A stretch of 64,000 nt of DNA from Streptomyces sp. NBC_00259 (GTDB taxonomy: Bacteria > Actinomycetota > Actinomycetes > Streptomycetales > Streptomycetaceae): the NCBI RefSeq assembly GCF_036181745.1, contig NZ_CP108080.1:372001-436000 (forward strand). Reading direction: 5' to 3'. A model generated the notes under the pieces. That model ran no database searches and had not been told where the DNA came from. It was given only the letters and a program-made list of their open reading frames with translations. A program made the translations under genes and the position numbers. Shown here piece after piece: positions 8,322 to 16,757 of this stretch. The stretch's first letter is position 1, and every line of letters starts with the position of its first letter.

Positions 8322-8780
8322 ATGCGTGCGCGGCGTGCGTCAGCGGTTCCCGCCGCCCTGCTCCTCGTCCTGCTCGCCCTGTTCGGCGGCGGTGCCTTCA
8401 CCGCGCAGGCGCCCGTCGTGGGCGCGGCCCCGCCGGTGTCCGTGAGCGCGCCGGACGCCGCCGCGCCCTCGCGGCACCTCACGCGACACCTCACGCGGCT
8501 CCTGCGCGCCGACGGCACCCGGACACGGCAGGACGGGCCGGGCCGCACCACGGCCGAACAGCCGCACTCCGCCCGGCCGTTGCTCCTCCCGCCGGGATCC
8601 GGAGCAGTCGCCCCGCCCCTGCCGCACCTGCCCGTCCCGTGGCACGGGGCGCCGCGGGCACTCCCGGCGCACGACACCGCCCGTACGGCGGCCCCCCTGG
8701 CACTGCCGTACGTCCGCGGCCCTCCGGGGACGGCCGGTATCCGGTCCCGTCCCACATCACCGCCGGTACGCCCTTCCTGA
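8322..8780 (+). CDS. Small exported Pro/Ala-rich protein upstream of secDF
   Basis: I do not recognise this 152-residue protein. The start chosen gives a classic Sec signal peptide: M-R-A-R-R, then a Leu/Ala core, then A-F-T-A-Q-A as a likely cleavage site near residue 32. The rest is low in complexity, rich in Pro, Ala, Arg and His, without cysteines, and looks disordered. It ends 30 bases before the secDF-like gene. The arrangement may be incidental. Coding character is moderate. Confidence 0.5.
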   Translation: MRARRASAVPAALLLVLLALFGGGAFTAQAPVVGAAPPVSVSAPDAAAPSRHLTRHLTRLLRADGTRTRQDGPGRTTAEQPHSARPLLLPPGSGAVAPPLPHLPVPWHGAPRALPAHDTARTAAPLALPYVRGPPGTAGIRSRPTSPPVRPS

Positions 8781-8810
8781 GGGCGCACGGCGCCCTCACG
8801 GAGGAAACCC

Positions 8811-11011
8811 ATGACCCGCACCACCGTGGTGCGGGCAGTGCTGGCTGCGCTCGTACTGCTCGCATCCGTCGTCATCGCACTCACCCAGTCCCCCAGACTC
8901 GGCCTGGATCTCCAGGGCGGCACCCGCATGGTGCTCCAGGCCCGTGACTCCGCGTCCGCCGAGGCGGACGCGGACACCACCGACCGCACCATCGAGGTAC
9001 TGCGCCACCGCATCGACGCGCTCGGCGTCTCGGAGCCGACCCTCACCCGCTCCGGCGAGAACCGCATCGTGGTCGAACTGCCCGATGTCCAGGACCCCCG
9101 CAAGGCGTCCGAGGTCCTGGGCCGCACCGCCCAGCTGAGCTTCCACGCCGTCGAGGAGCCCGCCCCCGAACGCGGAGAAGGACAGCGGGTGCTGCCCGAC
9201 GAACAGGGCCGGCCGGTCCGGCTCGGCGCGGCCGAACTGTCGGGCGCGGGGGTCGAGGACGCCGTGGCCGCCTTCGACGCCCAGCAGGGAACGGGCTGGC
9301 ACGTCGCCCTGGACTTCCACCGGGACGCCGCGCGCGACTGGGCACGGCTGACCGGCCAGGCCGCCTGCCACCCGGCGCAGGACGACCGCCGCCGCGTGGC
9401 GATCGTCCTGGACGACAAGGTGATCTCCTCCCCGCAGGTGGACCCTTCCGTCGGCTGCCGTTCCGGAATCGCGTCCGGCTCCACACGGATCACCGGCGCC
9501 TTCGGCGCCACGGAGGCCAAGGAACTCGCCCTGCTGATCAAGGGCGGGGCGCTTCCGGTACCGGTCGACACCATGGAACAGCGGACCGTGGGCCCGACGC
9601 TCGGCACGGAGGCGATCAGCGCCGGGGCCCGGGCCGCCGCGATCGGTGCGGCCCTCACCGCCCTGTTCATCACCTTCGTCTACCGGCTCTTCGGCGCACT
9701 GGCGGCGATCGCGCTCGCGGCGTACGGGGTCATCTCGTACGCCGCGCTGGTGGTCCTCGGTGTCACCCTGACGCTGCCCGGACTGGCCGGTTTCGTCCTC
9801 GCGATCGGCATGGCCGTGGATGCCGACGTGCTGGCCTTCGAACGGGCCAGGGAGGAGTACGCGAACGGTGCGCGCCGCTCCCTGCGCAGCGCGGTGACGG
9901 CCGGCTTCCGCAACGCGTGGAGCGCGGTCGCCGACTCCAACGCCACCACGCTGCTCGCGGCCGGGCTGTTGTTCCTTCTCGGCTCCGGTCCGGTGAAGGG
10001 CTTCGGCATCACCCTCGCGATCGGCGTCGTCGTCTCGATGTTCTCCGCCCTGGTCATCGCGCGGGCCCTGACCGACGTCGCCGCCCGGATCCGCTTCGTC
10101 TCCGACTACCGGGACGTCAACGGCGTGGGCCGACCGGGACGCGTGAGGACCTTCCTGATCCGGCGCCGGCCGCGGCTATTGCGCGCTCCCAGGCGCTGGC
10201 TCGCGGTGTCGGCGGCGCTCGTCGCGGTCGCCGTCCTCGGCATCGTCGTGCGCGGGGTGAACCTCGGGGTGGAGTTCACCGGAGGCCGGCTCGTCGAGTA
10301 CGCCACGGCCCGGCCGGTGGACGTCGGCACGGCCCGTGACGCGATCGCGGACGCCGGATTCGCCCATGCCGAGGTGACCACGGCGGCGGCGAGACGACGA
10401 AGGTCCGCGACGAACTGATCGGCCCCAGTCTGGGCGACGAACTGCGGCGCAACGCCCTGCTCGCGCTGGCCGTCGCGGTGGCCGCCCAACTGGTCTATCT
10501 GGCGGCCCGGTTTCGCTGGACGTTCGCGGTGGGGTGCGTCGGCGCGCTCGTGCACGACGTGATCATCGTGATCGGCGCCTTTGCGTGGCTGGGTCGGCCG
10601 GTCGACGGCATCTTCCTCGCCGCGCTGCTGACGGTCATCGGCTACTCGGTGAACGACTCGGTGGTCGTGTTCGACCGGATCAGGGAGCTCCGGCGCAAGG
10701 GCCGGGGGGCCGCGCTGCCCGCTCTCGCGAACACGGCGGTCCTGCAGACCGTTCCCCGAACGGTCAACACGGGGATGGGCGCGCTGTTCATCCTCGGCGC
10801 ACTGGCCGTGCTGGGCAGGGACTCACTGGGCGGCTTCGCGCTCGCGCTGCTCATCGGCATCTTCGTGGGCACGTACTCGTCGGTGCTGACGGCGGTCCCC
10901 GCGGCGCTGGTCCTCGAAGGCCGGTGGGCGGCGCCCACCGCCGCGGCGGACAGACGCTCGCGTCCCGCGTCGAGGCGCCGTGACCCGAGCGACAACGGGG
11001 CGCGCGTCTGA
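8811..11011 (+). pseudogene. secDF: SecDF fusion broken by a frameshift/deletion in its SecF half
   Basis: The first reading frame (8811-10418) encodes a complete SecD: one N-terminal membrane segment, the R-L-G-L-D-L-Q-G-G motif (29-37), the P1 domain, I-V-L-D-D-K-V-I, five further membrane segments and the D4-type G-M-A-V-D-A-D-V-L-A-F-E-R. It runs into SecF (V-E-F-T-G-G-R-L-V-E-Y) and stops soon after A-E-V-T-T-A-A-A. The SecF C-terminal half continues in another frame, legible from G-G-E-T-T-K-V-R-D-E-L-I-G near 10385 to 11011 with four membrane segments and a D-S-V-V-V-F-D-R-I-R-E motif. The break lies in a GCGGCGGCG run, and the short SecF segment normally between these parts is absent, so a deletion plus frame change is likely. 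AGGA stands before the ATG. It is probably the dispensable second SecDF of Streptomyces. Confidence 0.8.
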
Positions 11012-11027
11012 CCCGGGAGCCGCTCCG

Positions 11028-11071
11028 CCGGTGCCGGTTCCGTGCCCACTTCGGGCAGGAGCCGGCACCGG
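11028..11071. terminator. Long compound terminator hairpin
   Basis: A 14-base-pair outer stem (11028-11041 with 11058-11071, one G-T pair) encloses an inner five-base-pair stem (TGCCC/GGGCA). It begins 17 bases after the secF frame stop and lies before the convergent lipoprotein gene, whose transcript would meet it from the other side. Confidence 0.75.
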
Positions 11072-11175
11072 TCCCCGGCCGGGACGCGGCACCTCTGCCG
11101 ACGCGTTCCGGTGCGGTCCGCCCACGCCGGCCGTGGACCGGTCGGGCGCCGGGCGGAACTCCGCGGCCTGCCGGG

Positions 11176-11940
11176 TCAGGACATCCCGGCCGCCTCGATC
11201 GCCTTCGCGAGCTTGGAGGTCTGACGCCCGTGGAGATCGTTCGGCAGGTCGGCCTTCTTCGGGTCCAACAGGTTGAGCGTGAAGAACACGGCCACGTTCC
11301 GGCCCTGCCGCATGGCCGTGACCTGCATGGGCATCGCCGAGCCCTGCGCCGTTCCGGTCATCCTCCAGGCCACCGACTCGTCGCCGCCCTCGGGGGCCTT
11401 CTCCTCCTTCACGGCCACGTACTTCACGGTGGACCCGCCGCTGTTCCCGGTGGTCGAGAAGCCGGCGCCGCAGGTGGCGAGCGCCTTGCGGACGTCCGCG
11501 ACCGTCCGCCGGGCGTCGTCGCCCTCGTACGAGAACAGGCTGACGGTCACGGTCAGGCCGGGATTGCCGGTGGACACGAAGGACCGGCTCGCGAAGTCGA
11601 CGGCCTCGGGGGTACGGGCCGTGCCGGACGCGGTCATGTCGGCGAGCGGGCGGCACTCCTCCCGGTCGGCCTGCGGCCGCAGCTCCGAGGGGCTGATCTC
11701 CTGGGCCTGGTAGGAGCGCAGTTCGGACTGGGTGACGAGCGCTTTCCTGATCGTGTCGCCGCGGAGCACGGCCAGGCCGGCGGCGGCCTTCTGCGGGCCG
11801 GCGAGGGGTTTGCCGGAGGGCGAGGACGAGCCCTGTCCGTCGGAGGAGCCGGTGCAGCCGGTCAGCAGCGCGGCGGTCGCGGCACCCACGAGGGCGAGCG
11901 CGCCGCTGCGCCGCAGGGCCGGGAGCGAGATGTGGGGCAT
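11176..11940 (-). CDS. Putative lipoprotein, DUF3558-like, function unknown
   Basis: The 254-residue protein starts with M-P-H-I-S, a basic pair and a hydrophobic core, then a lipobox L-L-T-G-C near residue 28, followed by a Ser/Gly-rich tether. The mature part has C-R-P-L-A-D, C-G-A-G-F and a mixed alpha/beta pattern resembling sensor-like actinobacterial lipoproteins of the DUF3558 type; that match is a guess. The ATG chosen places the lipobox at normal distance; upstream in-frame starts would give an unusually long n-region. It stands alone on its strand, convergent with the secDF remnant. Confidence 0.75.
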   Translation of the reverse strand: MPHISLPALRRSGALALVGAATAALLTGCTGSSDGQGSSSPSGKPLAGPQKAAAGLAVLRGDTIRKALVTQSELRSYQAQEISPSELRPQADREECRPLADMTASGTARTPEAVDFASRSFVSTGNPGLTVTVSLFSYEGDDARRTVADVRKALATCGAGFSTTGNSGGSTVKYVAVKEEKAPEGGDESVAWRMTGTAQGSAMPMQVTAMRQGRNVAVFFTLNLLDPKKADLPNDLHGRQTSKLAKAIEAAGMS

Positions 11941-12134
11941 GGGGATCCTGTCGGTCGGTACGGCGGCGGGCGGCTCGCGACTCCCGGCTCCTGGTGTGCC
12001 GGGCGCCCGTACCATCAAGCGCACTCCGCCGCCCGCGGATGACGAGTGGCGAGGAAAGTGTGGCGCGCGTCACGCCGCGAAACCGGTAGGGGCCGTGCGG
12101 GGTTGGGCCGTTCCGGTGGCCGTGCGGGCGGGAT

Positions 12135-12403
12135 TCACCGGACCCGCCGTACGACGTGCAGGAGGTACTCCTTGCGGTCGAGCGGACTGTGGTCCGTGCG
12201 CGGCCGGGCCGGAGGCGTGCCGGTGACCGGGGCGTACCGGTCGAAGGCGCACTCCAGTACCGACTCGCCCCGCGTCGGTCCGGCAGCCGCTGCTCCAGTC
12301 GGTGCACGCGGTCGGCCGGGATCTCGCCCTCCAGCGTGCACGAGGTGCCCCGCGGCACGGTGGTCCGCGGCACCGCACGGTGCCGGGCCGGCAGGGAGAG
12401 CAC
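12135..12403 (-). pseudogene. Small gene with an apparent frameshift, function unknown
   Basis: Two adjoining pieces on the minus strand look coding by their G/C third positions and sensible composition, but they lie in different frames. The upstream piece (from about 12403) reads C-T-L-E-G-E-I-P-A-D-R-V-H-R-L-E-Q-R-L and the downstream piece (to 12135) reads E-S-V-L-E-C-A-F-D-R-Y-A-P-V and ends L-L-H-V-V-R-R-V-R. They meet near 12270-12285 inside a G/C-rich run. Either one base was gained or lost in the genome, or the sequence has an error there. I do not recognise the family. Some of the upstream piece could be chance. Confidence 0.4.
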
Positions 12404-12484
12404 CGGTGCGCATGACCGGCTTCTCTGCAGTGGCTGTTGCCGGCAGTGCAGCAGACGGCCGGATCGGGGGCAACCGAGTTTGCG

Positions 12485-13360
12485 CTACCCGGCCGTGGGC
12501 ACCGGCTCCCCCGCCCGCAGGACGCCGATCAGCGAGGTGACCGTCTCGGCCATGGCGCGCCGCCCGACCGAGAGGTACTTGCGGGAGTCCACCGCGTCGG
12601 CGTTCGCGGCCAGATACTCACGGATGGCGCCGGTCATGGCGAGGTTGAGCGCGGTGCCGATGTTGACCTTCGCGATCCCGCCCGACACGGCCGCCGACAG
12701 TTCTCCGTCCGGTACGCCCGAGGAGCCGTGCAGCACCAGGGGCACGTCCAGCGCCCCGGCCAGCCGGGCCAGCAGCTCATGGTCGAGCGAGGCCGTGCGG
12801 GCCGTCATCGCGTGGCTGCTGCCGATGGCGACGGCGAGCGCGTCCACGCCGGACTCCTCGACGAACGTCCGGGCCTCCCCCGGTTCGGTACGGGCCCCGG
12901 GGGCGTGCGCGTCGCGCGGCGGAGCGCCGTCCTTGCCGCCGACCTCGCCCAGTTCGGCCTCGATCCAGAGGCCGTTGGCGTGCGCCCAGTCGGCGGCGGA
13001 CCGGGTCGAGGCGAGGTTCTCCGCGTACGACAGGTGCGCGGCGTCGTACATCACGGAACTGAACCCGGCGTCGGCGGCCTGCCGCAGCAGTTGCCCGCTG
13101 GTGACGTGGTCCAGGTGGAGCGCGACGGGCACCGCGGCCTCCTCGGCCGCCGCCACGGCGGCCCTGGCGAGCGGACGCACCCGGTTGTAGCGGTACTTCA
13201 CCGCGTTCTCGCTGATCTGGAGGACGACGGGCGAACCCGCGGTCTCCGCCCCGGCGATGACGGCCTCGGCGTGCTCCAGCGTGATGATGTTGAAGGCGGC
13301 CACGGCGCGGCGTTCCGCGGCGGCCTCGGCGACCAGCGTTCCGGTCTCGGCGAGCGGCAT
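12485..13360 (-). CDS. Class II aldolase (fructose/tagatose-bisphosphate aldolase family)
   Basis: The 291-residue protein has the zinc-dependent class II aldolase pattern: A-F-N-I-I-T at the start, H-L-D-H with Asp84 as likely catalytic acid and His85 as zinc ligand, Y-D-A-A-H-L, the acidic E-A-E-L-G-E-V-G-G loop, S-S-H (His183) and L-H-G-S-S-G (His211). Length and the adjacent SIS protein fit the KbaY/GatY/AgaY branch that splits tagatose-1,6-bisphosphate or a related sugar bisphosphate, rather than the glycolytic enzyme. It follows the SIS gene on the minus strand by three bases and is probably in its operon, under the divergent DeoR regulator. Confidence 0.88.
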   Translation of the reverse strand: MPLAETGTLVAEAAAERRAVAAFNIITLEHAEAVIAGAETAGSPVVLQISENAVKYRYNRVRPLARAAVAAAEEAAVPVALHLDHVTSGQLLRQAADAGFSSVMYDAAHLSYAENLASTRSAADWAHANGLWIEAELGEVGGKDGAPPRDAHAPGARTEPGEARTFVEESGVDALAVAIGSSHAMTARTASLDHELLARLAGALDVPLVLHGSSGVPDGELSAAVSGGIAKVNIGTALNLAMTGAIREYLAANADAVDSRKYLSVGRRAMAETVTSLIGVLRAGEPVPTAG

Positions 13361-13363
13361 CGG

Positions 13364-14248
13364 TCAGGCTCCGGAAAGGATGACGGAACGGGTGAGGTGG
13401 CGCGGGCTGTCCGGGTCCAGTCCGCGCGCCTCGGCGACGGCGACGGCGAGGCGCTGGGCGCGTACCAGCTCGGCGAGCGGGTCGAGTCCGCCGGCGACCC
13501 ACATCCCGCCGGTGGCGTGCACCTCGTCGGCCAGCCCGGCGGGGGCGTCCCCGATCATCCAGGTGGCGGTGCCGCGCGTGGTGACGCTGATCGGTCCGTG
13601 CCGGTACTCCATGGCCGGGTACGCCTCGGCCCAGGAGGACGACGACTCCCGCACCTTGAGCGCCGCCTCGCTGGCGAGGCCGACGGTCCAGCCGCGGCCG
13701 AGGAAGGTGAACTGCGAGCAGCCGGCGAGCCATTCGGGGAGCGGCTCCGCCAGCGCGTCACGGGCGTCGTCCACGACCGCGTCGGAGTGCAGTCCCGCGT
13801 GCGCACGCAGCAGGGTGAGGGCGGTGGTCGCGAACCGGGTCTGGACCACGGACCTCTCGTCGGCGAAGTCGAGGACGACCGTCTCGTCGGCGACGGTCAT
13901 CACGGGCGTGGCGGGGTCGGCGGTGATCGCGGTCGTACGGGTCCGTCCACGCAGCCGGGCGAGGAGTTCGAGCACCTCGGTGGTGGTGCCGGAACGGGTG
14001 AGGGCGACGACCCGGTCATAGGTGCGGCCGAGGGGGAACTCGGAGGCGGCGAAGGCGTCCGACTCGCCCTGGCCCGCTCCTTCGCGCAGCGCAGCCGCCG
14101 CCTGACTCATGAACAGGGACGTCCCGCAGCCGACGAAGGCCACCCGCTCGCCCGCAGCCGGAAGCCCCCCGACCTGGCTCGCGGCGAGCTCCGCGGCCCG
14201 GTTCCAACACTCGGGCTGGCTCGCCAGCTCGTTCGCGACATGGCTCAT
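13364..14248 (-). CDS. SIS-domain sugar isomerase/deaminase (AgaS-like)
   Basis: The 294-residue protein carries two SIS domains. The first has F-V-G-C-G-T-S and L-T-R-S-G-T-T-T-E-V (sugar-phosphate binding loops); the second has F-L-G-R-G-W and E-Y-R-H-G-P as in AgaS and the isomerase half of GlmS. No glutaminase domain is present. I chose the ATG preceded by AGGTGGA; the frame extends upstream without a good ribosome site. With the aldolase it could process an amino-sugar phosphate, such as a galactosamine derivative. That substrate is inferred from gene pairing only. Confidence 0.85.
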   Translation of the reverse strand: MSHVANELASQPECWNRAAELAASQVGGLPAAGERVAFVGCGTSLFMSQAAAALREGAGQGESDAFAASEFPLGRTYDRVVALTRSGTTTEVLELLARLRGRTRTTAITADPATPVMTVADETVVLDFADERSVVQTRFATTALTLLRAHAGLHSDAVVDDARDALAEPLPEWLAGCSQFTFLGRGWTVGLASEAALKVRESSSSWAEAYPAMEYRHGPISVTTRGTATWMIGDAPAGLADEVHATGGMWVAGGLDPLAELVRAQRLAVAVAEARGLDPDSPRHLTRSVILSGA

Positions 14249-14261
14249 GTCCGCGCTCCAC

Positions 14262-14321
14262 CTTTCAACGTGTGTGCATCTTTTTGCAAGATAGCGCGAG
14301 CTTTCAAGCATCTTCAAGCAT
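14262..14321. promoter_or_regulatory. Divergent control region with helically phased repeats (likely DeoR operator)
   Basis: The 129-base gap between the SIS gene and the divergent DeoR gene is AT-rich for this genome. T-C-A-A-G-C-A-T occurs twice exactly ten bases apart (14304-14311 and 14314-14321), and C-T-T-T-C-A-A occurs at 14262 and 14301. One-turn phased direct repeats are usual for DeoR-family operators. The regulator probably controls both directions. Confidence 0.6.
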
Positions 14322-14377
14322 TGCGGCGAGTGACGTGCGATAAAGTCACGACGAACGTTCGAGGAAGGGAGCGCCGG

Positions 14378-15157
14378 ATGTCACGCGACGCCCGCTGGAA
14401 GGCACTGCTGGAGCTACTGGTCGAGCAGGGCAGGCTGGACGTCGAGGAGGCAGCGGCGGCACTGGACGTCTCGGCCGCGACCATCCGGCGCGACTTCGAC
14501 CAGCTCGCCGAGCAGCAGATGCTCGTACGCACCCGTGGCGGCGCCGTCGTGCACGGAGTCTCGTACGAACTCCCCCTGCGCTACAAGACATCGCGGCACG
14601 CGGAGGAGAAGCACCGCATCAGCGCGGCGGTCGCCAAACTCATCTCGCCCGGGGAGGTGGTCGGCTTCACCGGTGGCACCACGACCACCGAGGTCGCCCG
14701 GGCGCTGGCGGCGCGCCCCGATCTGGCCACGGGCTCCCCGGCGCTCACGATCGTCACCAACGCCCTCAACATCGCCAACGAGCTGGCGATCCGCCCCCAG
14801 TTCAAGATCGTCGTCACGGGCGGGGTGGCACGCCCCCAGTCGTACGAGCTCATCGGCCCGCTCGCCGACGGGGTGCTCAGCCAGATCACCCTGGACGTCG
14901 CGGTCCTCGGGGTGAACGCGTTCGACGTGGTCCACGGCGCCGCCGCCCATGACGAGGACGAGGCCGCGATCAACCGGTTGCTGTGCGAGCGTGCGCAGCG
15001 GGTGGTCGTCGCCGCGGACTCCACCAAGCTGGGCGCCCGCGCCTTCGCCCGCATCTGTGCCACGGAGGAGGTCGACACCCTGGTCACGGACGCCGCCGTG
15101 ACCGAGGAGACCGCCGCCCGCTTCACGGAGGCGGGTGTGACGGTGGTCCGGGCGTAA
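14378..15157 (+). CDS. DeoR-family transcriptional regulator of the aldolase/SIS operon
   Basis: The 259-residue protein has an N-terminal helix-turn-helix (V-E-E-A-A-A-A-L-D-V-S-A-A-T-I-R-R-D near 22-39) and a C-terminal DeoR sensor domain with G-F-T-G-G-T-T-T-T, V-T-N-A-L-N-I and the late A-A-D-S-T-K-L-G. The ATG follows GAGGAAGGGAG at suitable distance. It is transcribed away from the SIS-aldolase pair and likely represses it until a sugar phosphate binds the sensor domain, which resembles ribose-phosphate isomerase folds. Confidence 0.92.
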   Translation: MSRDARWKALLELLVEQGRLDVEEAAAALDVSAATIRRDFDQLAEQQMLVRTRGGAVVHGVSYELPLRYKTSRHAEEKHRISAAVAKLISPGEVVGFTGGTTTTEVARALAARPDLATGSPALTIVTNALNIANELAIRPQFKIVVTGGVARPQSYELIGPLADGVLSQITLDVAVLGVNAFDVVHGAAAHDEDEAAINRLLCERAQRVVVAADSTKLGARAFARICATEEVDTLVTDAAVTEETAARFTEAGVTVVRA

Positions 15158-15274
15158 GGGCACGACCCTGGTCCGGGCGTGACCCTCGGCCGGTGCGGCG
15201 GTCGTCCGGGCCTGGGCATCGGCCGGATGCGAGCGCTGTCCCGCAACAGCCGTCGGCAGGGCTATAACTGACCC

Positions 15275-15637
15275 ATGATCATGCACGTGGTAGCGCTCGA
15301 CGACTGGCTCGCCATCCCGGAACGGGCATACGCCCCCGCGTCCCTTTCCGCGGAGGGTTTCGTCCACTGCTCACCCGACGAAGCCACCACCCTCGCGGTC
15401 GTCGACGCCTACTACCGTGACGTGCCCGGCCCGTTGATGGCCCTGCTGATCGACGAGACGAAGCTCCTCGCCCCGGTCCGCCTCGAACCCGCGGGCTCGG
15501 CACCGCCACCGGGCGTCGCACCCGGCACCCTCTTCCCGCATGTCTACGGGCCGATCGACCGCACGGCGGTCGAGGGCATGGTGGAGATCCAGCGCGACGG
15601 GACCGGCCGGGCGGTGGGCTTCACCCCCTGGGCCTGA
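15275..15637 (+). CDS. DUF952 protein, probably translated from a leaderless mRNA
   Basis: The 120-residue protein shows the DUF952 pattern: an early W-L, G-F-V-H-C-S after about 30 residues, and F-P-H-V-Y-G-P-I in the C-terminal third. The fold resembles glutathione S-transferase-neighbouring small domains and its function is unknown. TATAAC lies six bases before the ATG and there is no ribosome binding site, so the mRNA is probably leaderless. It converges on the MASE1 gene with about 35 bases between. Confidence 0.85.
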   Translation: MIMHVVALDDWLAIPERAYAPASLSAEGFVHCSPDEATTLAVVDAYYRDVPGPLMALLIDETKLLAPVRLEPAGSAPPPGVAPGTLFPHVYGPIDRTAVEGMVEIQRDGTGRAVGFTPWA

Positions 15638-15671
15638 CGGGCGGCGGGGCGTACGGACCGCCTCCTCCGGG

Positions 15672-16673
15672 TCAGATGCCCTTGTCCTGGGGTGGCGGCC
15701 AGCGGCGGGCCGCATCGCTGCCGGGGACGAGACGGTCCACCACCTCGGCCAGCTCGCTGCACGCCAGCTCGATCTTGTGGCGGACGGTGTACTGCTCGGT
15801 GACGATCGCGGAGAGCAGCAGTCCGGTCAGGGCCGCGGAACCGTTGAGGGCCTGCAGCGTACTCATGATCGCGAGAAGGCTCTGTCCGGAGAACGGCCCC
15901 GTCACATCGGTGGCGGCCGAGATCGCCACGACCGACACGATCAGGACGCAGGGCGCGGCCCCGATCAGCTGGAAGCGCAGCGCCGCCCACATCAGCAGCG
16001 GGAACACCAGGAACAGCAGCGTGAGCGCGGTGTGGGTGACGGCGATGGTGACGGCGGCGACGCTGACGAGCAGGAAGCCGGCCTCCACCCACCGGGCGGG
16101 ACGCATGCCCTCGGGCCACCGGACCGTGCGGCAGACCAGCAGCAGGGGGGTCACGACCAGGACACCCATGGCGTCCCCGGCCCACCATGCCGACCAGATC
16201 TGCCAGAAGTCGTCGGTCGGGAGCACGCCGGCGAGCACGAGCACACCGGCCCCGACGGTCGCGCTGATCAGCATCCCGGCCAGTGCCCCGATGAACACGA
16301 GCGCGAGGCCGTCACGCAGCCGGTCGAGCTGGGTGCGGAAACCGACCCGCCGGAGCATCAGATACGCGCAGACCGGGGCGAGGGTGTTCCCGGCGAGGAC
16401 GCCGAGGGAGTAGGTCTCGAACGGGCTGATGACCAGGATGAGCAGGAAGGTGCCGAGGGCGATCCCCGGCCAGACCCGGAGCCCGAACCAGAGCAGACAG
16501 GTCAGGGCGATGCCCGTGGGCGGCCAGAGCGGGGTGACGACCGCGCCTCCGACGTCCACCTGCAGCGTGAGCCCGACACGTCCCGCCACGAAGTAGACGG
16601 CGGCGACGGCGAGCATCAGGAGGACGACTGCGCCGCTACGGCGGATTTCCTGGATACGGGCCACAGCAGCCAT
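15672..16673 (-). CDS. MASE1-domain integral membrane sensor protein
   Basis: The 333-residue protein is almost entirely hydrophobic, with about eight membrane segments and the MASE1 features G-R-V-G-L-T, P-L-W-P-P-T-G-I-A and W-A-G-D-A-M-G-V. MASE1 normally sits at the N terminus of kinases, cyclases or phosphatases. Here only a short cytoplasmic tail (L-V-P-G-S-D-A-A-R-R) follows. The next gene upstream encodes a PP2C phosphatase, so the sensor and output may be split between two genes. The ATG is chosen by hydropathy; a GTG 12 codons earlier is possible and neither has a strong ribosome site. Confidence 0.85.
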   Translation of the reverse strand: MAAVARIQEIRRSGAVVLLMLAVAAVYFVAGRVGLTLQVDVGGAVVTPLWPPTGIALTCLLWFGLRVWPGIALGTFLLILVISPFETYSLGVLAGNTLAPVCAYLMLRRVGFRTQLDRLRDGLALVFIGALAGMLISATVGAGVLVLAGVLPTDDFWQIWSAWWAGDAMGVLVVTPLLLVCRTVRWPEGMRPARWVEAGFLLVSVAAVTIAVTHTALTLLFLVFPLLMWAALRFQLIGAAPCVLIVSVVAISAATDVTGPFSGQSLLAIMSTLQALNGSAALTGLLLSAIVTEQYTVRHKIELACSELAEVVDRLVPGSDAARRWPPPQDKGI

Positions 16674-16757
16674 CTCACAACGCCGCCGCGCCCCGCACCC
16701 GCATGACACGCGCCGCCGGGCCCGAGGGCACCGGTGCGCCGGAGGGACCGCCGGTGG

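Noticed and set aside
10823..12403. A 526-codon minus-strand open frame covering the lipoprotein region
   Set aside because: Most of it overlaps the lipoprotein in another frame; only its first 40-odd codons look coding and they are treated as part of a small frameshifted gene.
12437..14377. A long plus-strand frame that could extend the DeoR protein to 906 residues
   Set aside because: The first 647 codons run antisense to the aldolase and SIS genes; the DeoR domain begins at an ATG with a good ribosome site.
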